From assembly GCA_038223055.1 (NCBI GenBank), contig JBBRHF010000032.1:1-28117 (forward strand): 28,117 bases of DNA, read 5' to 3'. Every line of letters begins with the position of its first letter. The stretch's first letter is position 1. This document shows positions 7,376 through 15,253 of this stretch, in pieces. The translations under genes were made by a program, and so were the position numbers. The notes beneath the pieces were generated by a model. It was not told the DNA's origin, searched no databases, and saw nothing but the letters and a program-made list of their open reading frames with translations. The DNA comes from JBBRHF01 sp038223055 (lineage in GTDB: Bacteria > Actinomycetota > Actinomycetes > JACCUZ01).

Positions 7376-8617
7376 CTACAGCGCCATCTTCGCTGTTAGG
7401 TTGTCGTCGATCGCGGCCAGGAAGTCCTCGGTGTTGAGGAACGGCTGGTCCGGACCGATCAGTCCGGCGAGATCCTTGGTCATCTGGCCACCCTCGACGG
7501 TCTCGATACAGACCTGCTCGAGCGCGTCGGCGAAGGCCGCCAGCTCGGGGGTCCCGTCGAGCTTGCCGCGGTGGGCCAGCCCGCGGGTCCACGCGAAGAT
7601 CGAGGCGATCGGGTTCGTCGAGGTCGGCTTTCCCGCCTGGTGCTGGCGGTAGTGGCGGGTCACGGTGCCGTGGGCCGCCTCGGCCTCGACGGTTCGCCCG
7701 TCCGGGGTCATCAGCACCGAGGTCATCAGGCCGAGGGACCCGAAGCCCTGGGCGACGATGTCGGACTGCACGTCGCCGTCGTAGTTCTTGCAGGCCCAGA
7801 CGTAGCCGCCCTCCCACTTCATCGCCGCGGCCACCATGTCGTCGATGAGGCGGTGCTCGTAGGTCAGCCCTGCTGCCGCGAACTCGGTCGCGAACTCGGC
7901 CTCGAACACCTCGGCGAACAGGTCCTTGAAGCGCCCGTCGTACGCCTTGAGGATGGTGTTCTTGGTGGAGAGGTAGACGGGGTAGTTGCGGTCCAGGCCG
8001 TAGCGCAGCGACGCGCGGGCGAAGTCGCGGATCGAGTCGTCGAGGTTGTACATCGCGAGGGCGACCCCGGCCGAGGGGTAGTCATAGACGTTGAGCTCGA
8101 TCGGCGCCATCGCGGCCCCGCCGTCCCCGGTCGAGCCCTCCTTCGGGGTGAAGGTCAGCGTCAGGGTGCCGGCGCCGGGGATGCGGGTGTCGGTCGCGCG
8201 GTACTGGTCGCCGAAGGCGTGGCGGCCCACGACGATCGGCTTGGTCCACCCCGGCACCAGCCGCGGGATGTTGGACATGATGATCGGCTCGCGGAAGATC
8301 ACCCCGCCGAGGATGTTGCGGACCGTGCCATTGGGCGACTTCCACATCTTCTTCAGGCCGAACTCCTCGACCCGAGCCTCGTCCGGAGTGATCGTCGCGC
8401 ACTTGACGCCGACGCCGTGCCGCGCGATGGCATGGGCCGAGTCGATGGTCACCTGGTCGTCGGTGGCGTCGCGGTGCTCGATGCTCAGGTCGTAGTAGTC
8501 GAGGGTGACGTCGAGGTAGGGATGAATCAGCCGGTCCTTGATGAAGGACCAGATGATGCGGGTCATCTCGTCGCCGTCGAGCTCGACGACGGGATTGACG
8601 ACCTTGATCTTCGCCAT
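7376..8617 (-). CDS. icd: NADP-dependent isocitrate dehydrogenase (dimeric, eukaryote-like type)
   Basis: The enzyme oxidises isocitrate to 2-oxoglutarate and CO2 with NADP in the TCA cycle. At 413 residues it has the size of the homodimeric eukaryote-like class, not of the 740-residue monomeric class. Family segments seen include NPVVELDGDEMTRIIW at the N-terminus, the substrate loop KSPNGTVRNILGG, RHAFGDQYRATD, metal-binding KNYDGDVQSDIVAQGFGS, and the NADP-binding AAHGTVTRHYR followed by STNPIASIFAW. The ATG at 8617 (MAKIKVV) is chosen by homology; the frame stays open upstream to 8704, but that part is low-complexity and crosses a hairpin. The gene follows mdh on the same strand after a 139-base gap that holds a strong inverted repeat, so its level may be set separately from mdh. 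It faces the gene ending at 7346. Confidence 0.95.
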   Translation of the reverse strand: MAKIKVVNPVVELDGDEMTRIIWSFIKDRLIHPYLDVTLDYYDLSIEHRDATDDQVTIDSAHAIARHGVGVKCATITPDEARVEEFGLKKMWKSPNGTVRNILGGVIFREPIIMSNIPRLVPGWTKPIVVGRHAFGDQYRATDTRIPGAGTLTLTFTPKEGSTGDGGAAMAPIELNVYDYPSAGVALAMYNLDDSIRDFARASLRYGLDRNYPVYLSTKNTILKAYDGRFKDLFAEVFEAEFATEFAAAGLTYEHRLIDDMVAAAMKWEGGYVWACKNYDGDVQSDIVAQGFGSLGLMTSVLMTPDGRTVEAEAAHGTVTRHYRQHQAGKPTSTNPIASIFAWTRGLAHRGKLDGTPELAAFADALEQVCIETVEGGQMTKDLAGLIGPDQPFLNTEDFLAAIDDNLTAKMAL

Positions 8618-8641
8618 GGCGGAGGTCCCTTCAGGGCCGGG

Positions 8642-8684
8642 GTCCGAACCCGCGGGTGGGTCCATGGCCACCGCGGGTTCGGAC
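8642..8684 (-). promoter_or_regulatory. Strong RNA hairpin in the mdh-icd gap, just before icd
   Basis: GTCCGAACCCGCGG at 8642-8655 pairs with CCGCGGGTTCGGAC at 8671-8684. With the flanking TGG/CCA the stem reaches 17 bp with one bulged base, around an 8-base loop. In the minus-strand transcript the stem ends about 25 bases before the icd start codon and is not followed by a U-run. It could act as a partial terminator, an RNase-processing or stabilising stem, or a translation control element. Confidence 0.6.
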
Positions 8685-8727
8685 GTCACGGGGAGTTGCG
8701 TCACAGGGCGGGTGTGACGAGGGGTGC

Positions 8728-8764
8728 GTCACAGGCAGTAGGTCACAGGCAGTAGGTCACAGGG
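8728..8764. repeat. Tandem 14-bp repeat over the mdh 3' end
   Basis: GTCACAGGCAGTAG occurs twice (8728-8741 and 8742-8755), followed by a partial third copy GTCACAGGG that contains the mdh stop codon (8757-8759). The array looks like duplication of the gene's last bases into the downstream gap. Confidence 0.85.
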
Positions 8765-9713
8765 ACTGGATGTCAGCCTGCTTGCCGCGCACCGCTTCGG
8801 CTGCCACCCTGAGCGCGGCCAGCTCGGACTCGGTGAGGTCGGTCTCCTGGACCTTCTTCACGCCCTCCTTGCCGATCGCGGCCTCGACGCCGAGATAGAC
8901 CCCGGAGATGCCGTACTCGCCGTCAACCCAGGCGCACACCGGCATCACGGCGCCGGAGTCCTCGGCGACGGCGCGGGCCATGCGGGCAGCGGCGGCCGAG
9001 GGGGCGTAGTAGGCCGAGCCCGTCTTGAGCAGGGCGACGACCTCGGCGCCGCCGTTGCGGGTGCGCACGACGAGCTCCTCGATCTTGTCTTCGGGCATCA
9101 GCTCGGTCAGCGGTTTGCCGCCCACCGTGCAGCGGGAGGGCACGGGCACCATCGTGTCGCCGTGCGAACCGAGTGTGAGCGTGGTCACCGTCCCGACCGG
9201 GACCGCGAGGGCCTCGGCGACGTTGTTGGTGAACCGGGCCGTGTCGAGCATGCCGGCCTGGCCCAGGACGCGGTTCTTGGGGAACCCGGTGGCGAGCTGG
9301 GTCAGCGCGGTCATCTCGTCCAGCGGATTGGAGACCACGATGACGACGGCCTCGGGTGCATGGCGGGCGATGTTGTCGGCCACCGAGCGCACGATCTTGG
9401 CATTGGTCTCGATCAGGTCCATCCGGCTCATGCCCGGCTTGCGCGGCAGTCCGGCGGTGATGACGACCACGGCCGAACCGGCGATGGCCTCGTAGCCCGA
9501 CCCGTCGATGCCGGTCGTCTGGCCGGTGACCTTGGTCTCGAAACCCTCGATCGGCCGCGACTGATTCATGTCCAGGGCCAGACCCTCGGGCTTGCCCTCC
9601 ACGATGTCGGTGAGCACGACCTCCTCGAAGATGTCATAGGCCGCCAGTCGCAGAGCCGTCGTGGCTCCATAGAAGCCGGCCCCAATCACCGTTACCTTGC
9701 CGTCGCGCGCCAT
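8757..9713 (-). CDS. mdh: Malate dehydrogenase, lactate-dehydrogenase-like type
   Basis: This 318-residue NAD-dependent malate dehydrogenase interconverts malate and oxaloacetate. It belongs to the LDH-like branch rather than the longer type with GAAGQIGY common in many actinomycetes. The nucleotide-binding GAGFYGATTALRL is at residues 11-23. The mobile substrate loop GLPRKPGMSR has Arg at the position that selects malate over lactate. The Asp-Arg pair of the active site is in GMLDTARF, and the catalytic His is in GSHGDTMVPV. The ATG at 9713 gives the expected N-terminus. The gene lies between the DUF3017 gene and icd, all read leftwards. The upstream gap carries two palindromes that look like operators. 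Confidence 0.95.
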   Translation of the reverse strand: MARDGKVTVIGAGFYGATTALRLAAYDIFEEVVLTDIVEGKPEGLALDMNQSRPIEGFETKVTGQTTGIDGSGYEAIAGSAVVVITAGLPRKPGMSRMDLIETNAKIVRSVADNIARHAPEAVVIVVSNPLDEMTALTQLATGFPKNRVLGQAGMLDTARFTNNVAEALAVPVGTVTTLTLGSHGDTMVPVPSRCTVGGKPLTELMPEDKIEELVVRTRNGGAEVVALLKTGSAYYAPSAAAARMARAVAEDSGAVMPVCAWVDGEYGISGVYLGVEAAIGKEGVKKVQETDLTESELAALRVAAEAVRGKQADIQSL

Positions 9714-9741
9714 CTGTTACCCCTCGCTCGGCCGGTCGATG

Positions 9742-9774
9742 TTCTTGTGGTCAAGAATGTCTCGTCGTCAAGAC
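9742..9774 (-). promoter_or_regulatory. Two operator-like palindromes upstream of mdh
   Basis: A perfect inverted repeat TTCTTG-N4-CAAGAA lies at 9742-9757, and a near-copy GTCTCG-N4-CAAGAC at 9759-9774. Their centres are 17 bp apart, and the nearer one ends about 29 bases before the mdh start codon. Reading the minus strand, each site contains a TTGAC-like stretch that could double as a -35 box. The arrangement suggests binding of a dimeric regulator to two adjacent sites. The regulator is not known. Confidence 0.55.
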
Positions 9775-9831
9775 AGTTCCGGCTGTTCGCAGGCTATCCC
9801 AGCGGGCCGGACCGGCACGAATCGGGCGGTT

Positions 9832-10140
9832 TCAGCGTGCCGGAGGCACCACGATCGCGAGCACCACTACCGAGAGGCCGAGGGCAAGCAACACCGCGAC
9901 GTCAAAGGCCCGATGCCGTACGACGAGCAGCCCGACCCGTCGGGCCGGCAGGATCGCCCGAGCCAGGGCGGCGAACAGCACGGCCGCGCCGAGCATGATG
10001 CAGCCGGCTCGAAAACGCCCGAGTGCCACGGCGAGCAGGCCGAGCGAGCCGCCGCCGAGGACGAGCAGCAGCGGCCATTGGCGCCACACCACGCCGGCCG
10101 CGCCTCGTCTGACCCGCTCTTCCGGTGCGCCGTACGTCAT
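9832..10140 (-). CDS. DUF3017 small membrane protein
   Basis: This 102-residue protein has three hydrophobic segments (about residues 23-40, 45-65 and 80-99), separated by basic patches (RFRAG, ILPARRVGLLVVRHRAFD). It matches the DUF3017 family, which in actinobacteria is commonly found next to folD. Its ATG at 10140 overlaps the folD stop (ATGA), indicating translational coupling. It is an inner-membrane protein of unknown function; the ILPARRVGLLVVRHRAFDV pattern is the family's most recognisable part. Confidence 0.85.
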   Translation of the reverse strand: MTYGAPEERVRRGAAGVVWRQWPLLLVLGGGSLGLLAVALGRFRAGCIMLGAAVLFAALARAILPARRVGLLVVRHRAFDVAVLLALGLSVVVLAIVVPPAR

Positions 10141-11039
10141 CGCTCGGGTGGTTTCCCCTGGGCCAGGTCTCTCTCGGCCAGGTCTCTCTCGGCCAGGTCC
10201 CTCTCGGCCAACTCGACCACGTTGAGCAGCAGCATGGCCCGGGTCATCGGCCCCACCCCACCAGGCATCGGAGCCAGCCAGCCGGCGACCTCACGCACCG
10301 ACGGGTCGACGTCACCGACCAGGCCGGTCGCCGTCCGCGTGATGCCGACGTCGAGCACGGCGGCACCCGGACGTACGTCGCCGGCGGACACCAGGCCGGG
10401 GACGCCGGCCGCGGCCACGATGATGTCAGCCCGGCGCAGGTGATCCGACACGTTGCGGGTGCCGGTGTGGCACAGGGTCACGGTGGCGTTCTCGCTGCGC
10501 CGGGTCAGCAGCAGCCCGAGCGGGCGCCCGACGGTGACCCCGCGGCCCACCACGCAGACCTCCGCGCCCGCCAGCGGCACGTCGTAGCGCCGGAGCAGCT
10601 CGACGATGGCTCGCGGCGTGCCGGGCAGCGGGGCGGGACGGCCGAGCACGAGGCGCCCGAGGTTGAGAGGGTGCAACCCGTCGGCGTCCTTGTCCGCGTC
10701 GATCCGCTCGAGGACCGCATTGGTGTCCAGGCCCGCGGGAAGCGGCAGTTGCACGATGAAGCCGGTGCACGCGGGATCGGCGTTGAGCTCGTCGACGACC
10801 CGCTCGACGTCGGCCTGGGTGGCGTCCTCGGGCAGCTCGCGCGGCAGCGACACGATGCCGACCTGGGCGCAGTCGCGGTGCTTGCCGGCGACGTAGGCTT
10901 GGCTGCCGGGGTCGACGCCGATTAGGACGGTGCCGAGTCCGGGAGCAATCCCCCGCTCCCGCAACCGCCCGACGCGCGCCTCGAGGTCTGCCTTGACGGC
11001 GGTGGCGACGGTCGGGCCGGACAGGATCGTTGCAGTCAC
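10137..11039 (-). CDS. folD: Bifunctional methylenetetrahydrofolate dehydrogenase/cyclohydrolase
   Basis: FolD interconverts 5,10-methylene-, methenyl- and 10-formyl-tetrahydrofolate, supplying the formyl donor used by the neighbouring PurN and PurH. The 300-residue protein shows the active-site Lys in SQAYVAGKHRDC, the QLPLPAGLD segment, the NADP-binding VVGRGVTVGRPLGLLL, and the C-terminal PMPGGVGPMTRAML. GTG at 11039 (VTATILSGP) is chosen because the N-terminus then matches the family. A CAGACT nine bases before it could be a -10 box for a leaderless transcript. The C-terminus ends in an added (ERDLA)3 tail produced by a 15-bp tandem repeat. The stop overlaps the DUF3017 start. Confidence 0.94.
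   Translation of the reverse strand: MTATILSGPTVATAVKADLEARVGRLRERGIAPGLGTVLIGVDPGSQAYVAGKHRDCAQVGIVSLPRELPEDATQADVERVVDELNADPACTGFIVQLPLPAGLDTNAVLERIDADKDADGLHPLNLGRLVLGRPAPLPGTPRAIVELLRRYDVPLAGAEVCVVGRGVTVGRPLGLLLTRRSENATVTLCHTGTRNVSDHLRRADIIVAAAGVPGLVSAGDVRPGAAVLDVGITRTATGLVGDVDPSVREVAGWLAPMPGGVGPMTRAMLLLNVVELAERDLAERDLAERDLAQGKPPER
10161..10205 (-). repeat. Tandem 15-bp repeat, 3 copies, in folD C-terminus
   Basis: GGCCAGGTCTCTCTC (plus strand) is repeated three times, the last with one change. On the minus strand it encodes the E-R-D-L-A repeats at the FolD C-terminus, just before the stop. Confidence 0.93.
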
Positions 11040-11117
11040 GGTGCGGCAGTCTGGCACGACCGGCCGTCGACCCCTCCAGTGCACAACGCCGGGAACCTCA
11101 GCGGCCGGAGCGGCCGG

Positions 11118-12740
11118 TCAGTGGAAGAAGTGCCGGGTGCCGGTGAGGTACATCGTCAGGCCGGCCGCGCGGGCGGCGAGGACCACCTCGTCGTCGCGCT
11201 TGGAGCCGCCGGGCTGCACCACGGCCCGCACACCGGCCTCGACCAGCACCGCCAGCCCGTCGGCGAAGGGGAAGAAGGCATCCGAGGCGGCCACCGACCC
11301 GGCGGCGCGCTCCCCCGCGCGTGCGACGGCGAGCCGGGCAGAGTCGACCCGGTTGACCTGGCCCATGCCGACGCCGACCGTGGCACCGTCGGCTGCGAGC
11401 AGGATCGCGTTGGACTTGACCGCCCGGATCGCCCGCCAGGCGAACTCCAGGTCGGCCAGTGTGGCTGCGTCGGCCGGGTCGCCGGCCGCGAGGGTCCAGC
11501 CCGACGGCGAGTCACCCGCCTCCTCGAGCGAGTCGGCGGTCTGCAGCAGCAGCCCGCCGCGAACCGCGCGCTGTTCCAGCCCGCCGACGCTGTAGCCGGT
11601 GACCCGCAGCACCCGCAAGGACACCTTGCGGGCCAGCACCTCCAGGGCCGCAGGCTCGAAGTCGGGCGCGGCCACGACCTCGGTGAACACCTCGGCGACC
11701 TGCTCGGCCATCGCGACGCTCACCGTGCAGTTGCTCGCGATCACCCCGCCAAATGACGAGACCGGGTCGCAGGCGTGCGCCCTGCGATGGGCGGCGGCCA
11801 CGTCGGTGCCCACGGCGATTCCGCACGGGTTCGCGTGCTTGATGATGGCCACGCACGGCGCGGTGAAGTCGTAGGCAGCGCGCAGGGCCGCGTCTGTGTC
11901 GACATAGTTGTTGTAGGACATGGGCTTTCCGTGCAGCTGATCGGCACCGGCGATGCCGGCCTCGGCGGTGAACCCGCTGCGATAGAGCGCCGCACGCTGG
12001 TGCGGGTTCTCGCCGTAGCGCAGCACCTCGGCGCGGTCCCAGGTCGCCCCGATCCAAGCCGGCCAGCCGGTGCCGTCATCGGTCGGCGCGAGCGCATTGC
12101 CCATCCAGGACGCGACGGCGACGTCGTAGGTCGCGGTGTACACGAACGCCTCGGCGCCCAGGCGGCGGCGCTGCTCGAGGGTGAAACCGCCGGCCCGGAC
12201 AGCCGCCAGGACGTCGGCGTAACGCGCCGGGTCGACGACCACCGCGACACATGCGTGGTTCTTGGCCGCCGCACGCACCATGGTCGGGCCGCCGATGTCG
12301 ATCTGCTCGACGCACTCGTCCGGGCCGGCGCCGCTGCGCACCGTGTCGGTGAACGGGTAGAGGTTGCCGACGACCAGATCGAACGCCTCGATGCCGAGCT
12401 CGGCGAGCTGGTCGGCATGGCTCTGCTGGCGCAGGTCGGCCAGGATGGCGGCATGCACCCGCGGGTGCAAGGTTTTCACCCGCCCGTCGAGGCATTCAGG
12501 GAAGCCGGTGAGGTCCTCAACCGTGGTGACCGGGACCCCGGCGGCGAGGATGCGGGCAGCCGTCGAACCAGTCGATACGATCGCGACGCCCGCCTCGTGC
12601 AGGCCGCGGGCCAGGTCATCGATGCCGGTCTTGTCGAACACGCTGACCAGGGCGCGCCGGACGACTCGCCGACCCGTCGCGGGTTGGTCGTTGTCGGGTT
12701 CGTCGTTCACGGGCTGGTCGTTCACGGGCTGGTCGTTCAC
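11118..12740 (-). CDS. purH: Bifunctional AICAR transformylase/IMP cyclohydrolase
   Basis: PurH carries out the last two steps of IMP synthesis: formyl transfer to AICAR and ring closure. The IMP cyclohydrolase (MGS-like) domain is at about residues 20-200, with RRALVSVFDKTG, VSTGSTA and RVKTLHPRVHAAIL. The AICAR transformylase domain follows, with RYGENPHQRAALYR and the catalytic KHANPCGIAVG, and ends GTRHFFH. Length is 540 residues with the GTG at 12740, which overlaps the purN stop (GTGA). The first 20 residues are N-D-Q-P repeats, so each of the first three 15-bp units begins with an in-frame GTG and could serve as an alternative start. Homology begins only at about residue 24. purN and purH form one coupled unit. 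Confidence 0.95.
   Translation of the reverse strand: MNDQPVNDQPVNDEPDNDQPATGRRVVRRALVSVFDKTGIDDLARGLHEAGVAIVSTGSTAARILAAGVPVTTVEDLTGFPECLDGRVKTLHPRVHAAILADLRQQSHADQLAELGIEAFDLVVGNLYPFTDTVRSGAGPDECVEQIDIGGPTMVRAAAKNHACVAVVVDPARYADVLAAVRAGGFTLEQRRRLGAEAFVYTATYDVAVASWMGNALAPTDDGTGWPAWIGATWDRAEVLRYGENPHQRAALYRSGFTAEAGIAGADQLHGKPMSYNNYVDTDAALRAAYDFTAPCVAIIKHANPCGIAVGTDVAAAHRRAHACDPVSSFGGVIASNCTVSVAMAEQVAEVFTEVVAAPDFEPAALEVLARKVSLRVLRVTGYSVGGLEQRAVRGGLLLQTADSLEEAGDSPSGWTLAAGDPADAATLADLEFAWRAIRAVKSNAILLAADGATVGVGMGQVNRVDSARLAVARAGERAAGSVAASDAFFPFADGLAVLVEAGVRAVVQPGGSKRDDEVVLAARAAGLTMYLTGTRHFFH
12681..12740 (-). repeat. Tandem 15-bp repeat, 4 copies, at purH start
   Basis: On the minus strand GTGAACGACCAGCCC is repeated, with the third and fourth copies diverged. 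The first unit overlaps the purN stop codon, and three units start with an in-frame GTG, so the repeat multiplies possible purH start codons. Confidence 0.92.
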
Positions 12741-13360
12741 GGGATGGTGACCCTTCGTCCGGTGACGGTGAAGCCCTCGCGGGCGATCCGGCCGACGACA
12801 TCGACCAGCAGTCGGCGCTCCTCGACCTTGATTCGCTCGTGCAAGGACTGCGCGTCGTCGTCGTCGCGGACGGGCACCGCCGCCTGCGCCACGATAGGCC
12901 CGGTGTCGACCCCCTCGTCGACGACGAACAGGGTCACGCCGGTGATCTTCACGCCGTGACCCAGCGCGTCCTCCGGCCCGTGCATGCCGGGGAACGACGG
13001 CAGCAGAGCAGGGTGGGTGTTGAGGAACCGGCCACCGAACCGGGCCAGGAACACCGGACCGGTGAGCTTCATGAACCCGGCCGACACCACGAGCGCCGGG
13101 TGGTGCGCCGCCACCTGATCTGTGAGCGCCGCGTCCCACTCGGCCCGGGTGGCGAAGTCGCGCACGGACGTGACAAATGTCGCCACCCCGGCCCGCCGGG
13201 CCCGGGCAAGCCCCTCGATACCGTCGCGGTCGGCCCCCACCGCGACCACGACTGCGCCGTGGGACGGGTCGCGCGCGGCCTCGAGCAGAGCAGCCAGGTT
13301 GGTGCCCTCGCCCGACACGAGCACGACGACACGGGTGGGCGATGTCGGGTCGGGCGGCAC
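12737..13360 (-). CDS. purN: Phosphoribosylglycinamide formyltransferase
   Basis: PurN transfers the formyl group from 10-formyl-THF to GAR in purine synthesis. The protein begins with VVVLVSGEGTNLAALL, the phosphate-binding loop of the family. It carries GFMKLTGPVFLARFGG, the catalytic Asn and His in LNTHPALLPSF, and the Asp in VDEGVDTGPIV. GTG at 13360 gives 207 residues, the normal size. The same frame is open up to 13624, but that part overlaps the divergent gene and has no similarity to the family. A TATCGT box eight bases upstream supports a leaderless start here. The stop overlaps purH by four bases. Confidence 0.92.
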   Translation of the reverse strand: MPPDPTSPTRVVVLVSGEGTNLAALLEAARDPSHGAVVVAVGADRDGIEGLARARRAGVATFVTSVRDFATRAEWDAALTDQVAAHHPALVVSAGFMKLTGPVFLARFGGRFLNTHPALLPSFPGMHGPEDALGHGVKITGVTLFVVDEGVDTGPIVAQAAVPVRDDDDAQSLHERIKVEERRLLVDVVGRIAREGFTVTGRRVTIP

Positions 13361-13368
13361 GGTCGGAG

Positions 13369-13374
13369 ACGATA
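13369..13374 (-). promoter_or_regulatory. Putative -10 element (TATCGT) of purN
   Basis: On the minus strand TATCGT is followed by eight bases and then the GTG start of purN, fitting a leaderless mRNA. No clear -35 is visible. Confidence 0.35.
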
Positions 13375-13436
13375 GCGCCGGGAGAGGGTGAGACGGACCA
13401 CACGGCGCGAGGGACAACCGGGAGGCGGGCATCATC

Positions 13437-13838
13437 GTGAGCGAGCAGGTGCCTGAGCGCGGCGAGGGGAGCGCGCGCGAACCCGGAGGCGGTCGCGCGT
13501 TGGCGCTGGGTGCCGCCGGACTGCTGGTCGCCCTGACCTTGCTGCCGTGGGGAGCGATCGGCCTGGCCATGGAGGTGGCGGCGATCGTGCTCGGAGTGCG
13601 CACCTTGCGCCGGGCCCGGGCCAACGACAGGTCGGCGCCGGGGGCTCGCGCGGCGGTCGTGCTCGGTGCCGTCGCGACGTTCGTCCTCGTTCCGCTGCTG
13701 GGCTTTCTCGCAGCGTTCTCGAGCGAGTTCGGGGACTACCGGACGTGCATCGACCGGGCCATCACCATCTCCGCGCAGAGCCAGTGCCGGACGGAGTTCG
13801 AAGACGCCGTACGGGTGCGCCTCGGTATCACCCGCTGA
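13437..13838 (+). CDS. Small two-helix membrane protein
   Basis: This 133-residue protein has a charged, disordered N-terminus, a hydrophobic stretch at about residues 20-54, a short basic loop (RTLRRARANDRSAPG) and a second hydrophobic stretch at about 68-92. It ends in a short extracellular or cytoplasmic tail with two Cys residues (YRTCIDRA and SQCRTEF) that may form a disulfide. The pattern resembles DUF4190-like small membrane proteins. The GTG at 13437 has a GGGAGG at 13420-13425. The 3' end overlaps the convergent DUF6350 gene by 11 bases. Function is unknown. Confidence 0.7.
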   Translation: MSEQVPERGEGSAREPGGGRALALGAAGLLVALTLLPWGAIGLAMEVAAIVLGVRTLRRARANDRSAPGARAAVVLGAVATFVLVPLLGFLAAFSSEFGDYRTCIDRAITISAQSQCRTEFEDAVRVRLGITR

Positions 13839-15177
13839 CCTCGGCTGCGTCGGCCGGCTCCGCCGACCCGTCGCCGGTGCGGCGGACGAGGTGGGGACGG
13901 CGGGCCAGCAGGGTCAGCGCGGCGACCAGAGCGACCTCGGCAGTCACGGTCGGCCAGAGCAGCCACGCGGTCGGGCCGACCTCGGACATCCGACCCGGGC
14001 CGGCCGACCCACCCGCGAACCCGACCAGCGCCGTCAGCGCGGTGGCAGCCACGACCCCGGCACCGCCCGCGACGAGCAGGACCTGCCGCCACGTCGACAG
14101 CAGCGACCCGCGCTCGTTCGCAGCGGCCTCGCCGACTGCGCCGACTGGGCCAACTGCGCCGACTGGTCCGACTGCGCCGACTGGGCGGACTCGGCCGCGA
14201 GCGTCGTGGCGGTCGAGCAGCAGACCGGCGACCACCCCAGCCCCGAGCGGTGCGCCGAGCACCAGCCACGCGAGCGGCGAGGAGCCGTCACCGGGCAGCG
14301 CGGCCAGCAACGGGAACGCCGGGGTGGCACCGACGTGGGTGCCCGTAAAGGCTACCGAGGTCCCGACACCCAGTGCGAAGCCGCTTCCCACGACGTACGA
14401 CGTCGCCCAAAGCACCGCGGTCGGCAGGTAGAGCAGGCAGAGCAGGAACGACAGCAACCCGCCGGTCAGCCCGGTGTCCAGCGACCGCAGCAGCAAGATC
14501 AGTCGGTCGTGGTGCACGGCGAGGGACCCGGCAGCGAGCAACGCCCCCGCCGAGACGAGCACACCAAGTGCGCCCGCGCCGCCGGTCACGGCGAGGCGCA
14601 CCGCACCAGGCAGTCGGCGCCACAACTCGCCTGCGGCGCCCGATCCACGCCCCGCTCCGGCGCCGGCGGCGAGCAGCGCGACCGCCCCTGCCCCCATGAA
14701 CGCCAGCACCGGCTGGGGGCGCACCGTGTCCGTGCGCGCCGCGACCGCCAGCGCCGTGGCGAGCACGGCGTAGGAGGCGCTGATCACCACCGTCAGGGCC
14801 GCCACGCCCCTGACGCCGGAGACGGCGCACGCCTTCGCGGCCCGCGCCGAGGCGCGGTAGAGCAGGCCGGCGGGCAGCGCGGTCAACCCGAGGGGCACGA
14901 GGTCGAGATGACCGCCGGCGAACACGAGCGCGCCGTGGTGGGCCAGAACCCAGGCCTGCAGGGCCGTGCGGACCGCCTCGGTGGCGCTCGCACCGCTGTG
15001 TGCGGCGCTGGCCCATCCCACGAGCACCAGCACGGTGACCGACAGCAGGCTGAGCCCCACGGCGCGCGCCGCAGCGGACATCCCGGCCGCGGTCACGGGC
15101 CGCCGCGACCTCGCCCAGCCGGACATGGCGGCCACCGAACGCGCGGGCGGTGAGAGCAGGTTGGTCATCAGACCCAT
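13828..15177 (-). CDS. DUF6350 multi-pass membrane protein
   Basis: This protein of about 449 residues is almost entirely hydrophobic helices, with roughly ten membrane segments. It corresponds to DUF6350, an actinobacterial membrane family usually encoded between sucCD and purN, as here. Features include HHGALVFAGGHLDLVPLGLTA near the N-terminus and YVVGSGFALGVGTSVAFTGTHVG in the middle. One predicted cytoplasmic loop carries a V-G-A-V-G-P repeat made by an 18-bp tandem array. Met codons at 15177 and 15168 are both possible starts; the longer is listed. The frame remains open further upstream, but that part lies opposite the next plus-strand gene. Function is unknown. Confidence 0.8.
   Translation of the reverse strand: MGLMTNLLSPPARSVAAMSGWARSRRPVTAAGMSAAARAVGLSLLSVTVLVLVGWASAAHSGASATEAVRTALQAWVLAHHGALVFAGGHLDLVPLGLTALPAGLLYRASARAAKACAVSGVRGVAALTVVISASYAVLATALAVAARTDTVRPQPVLAFMGAGAVALLAAGAGAGRGSGAAGELWRRLPGAVRLAVTGGAGALGVLVSAGALLAAGSLAVHHDRLILLLRSLDTGLTGGLLSFLLCLLYLPTAVLWATSYVVGSGFALGVGTSVAFTGTHVGATPAFPLLAALPGDGSSPLAWLVLGAPLGAGVVAGLLLDRHDARGRVRPVGAVGPVGAVGPVGAVGEAAANERGSLLSTWRQVLLVAGGAGVVAATALTALVGFAGGSAGPGRMSEVGPTAWLLWPTVTAEVALVAALTLLARRPHLVRRTGDGSAEPADAAEVSG
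14131..14184 (-). repeat. Tandem 18-bp repeat, 3 copies, in the DUF6350 gene
   Basis: Three 18-bp units related to GCCGACTGCGCCGACTGG run from 14131 to 14184. They encode the V-G-A-V-G-P repeat in a hydrophilic loop and keep the frame. Confidence 0.9.
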
Positions 15178-15240
15178 GGTGACAACCCGGACGGGTCGCA
15201 GCGGGGACCTCGCGGGTGTGTCGCGGCGAGGTTTCTGGGC

Positions 15241-15246
15241 CACAAT
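15241..15246 (+). promoter_or_regulatory. Putative -10 element (CACAAT) of a leaderless transcript
   Basis: CACAAT is followed by seven bases and the ATG at 15254. This favours 15254 over the in-frame ATG at 15245, which overlaps the box. Confidence 0.4.
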
Positions 15247-15253
15247 GCGAGCC

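Noticed and set aside
12076..13403. Extended frames joining purH and purN regions
   Set aside because: The purH frame continues upstream as a shadow of purN. Conserved motifs and the GTGA overlap fix the separate starts at 12740 and 13360.
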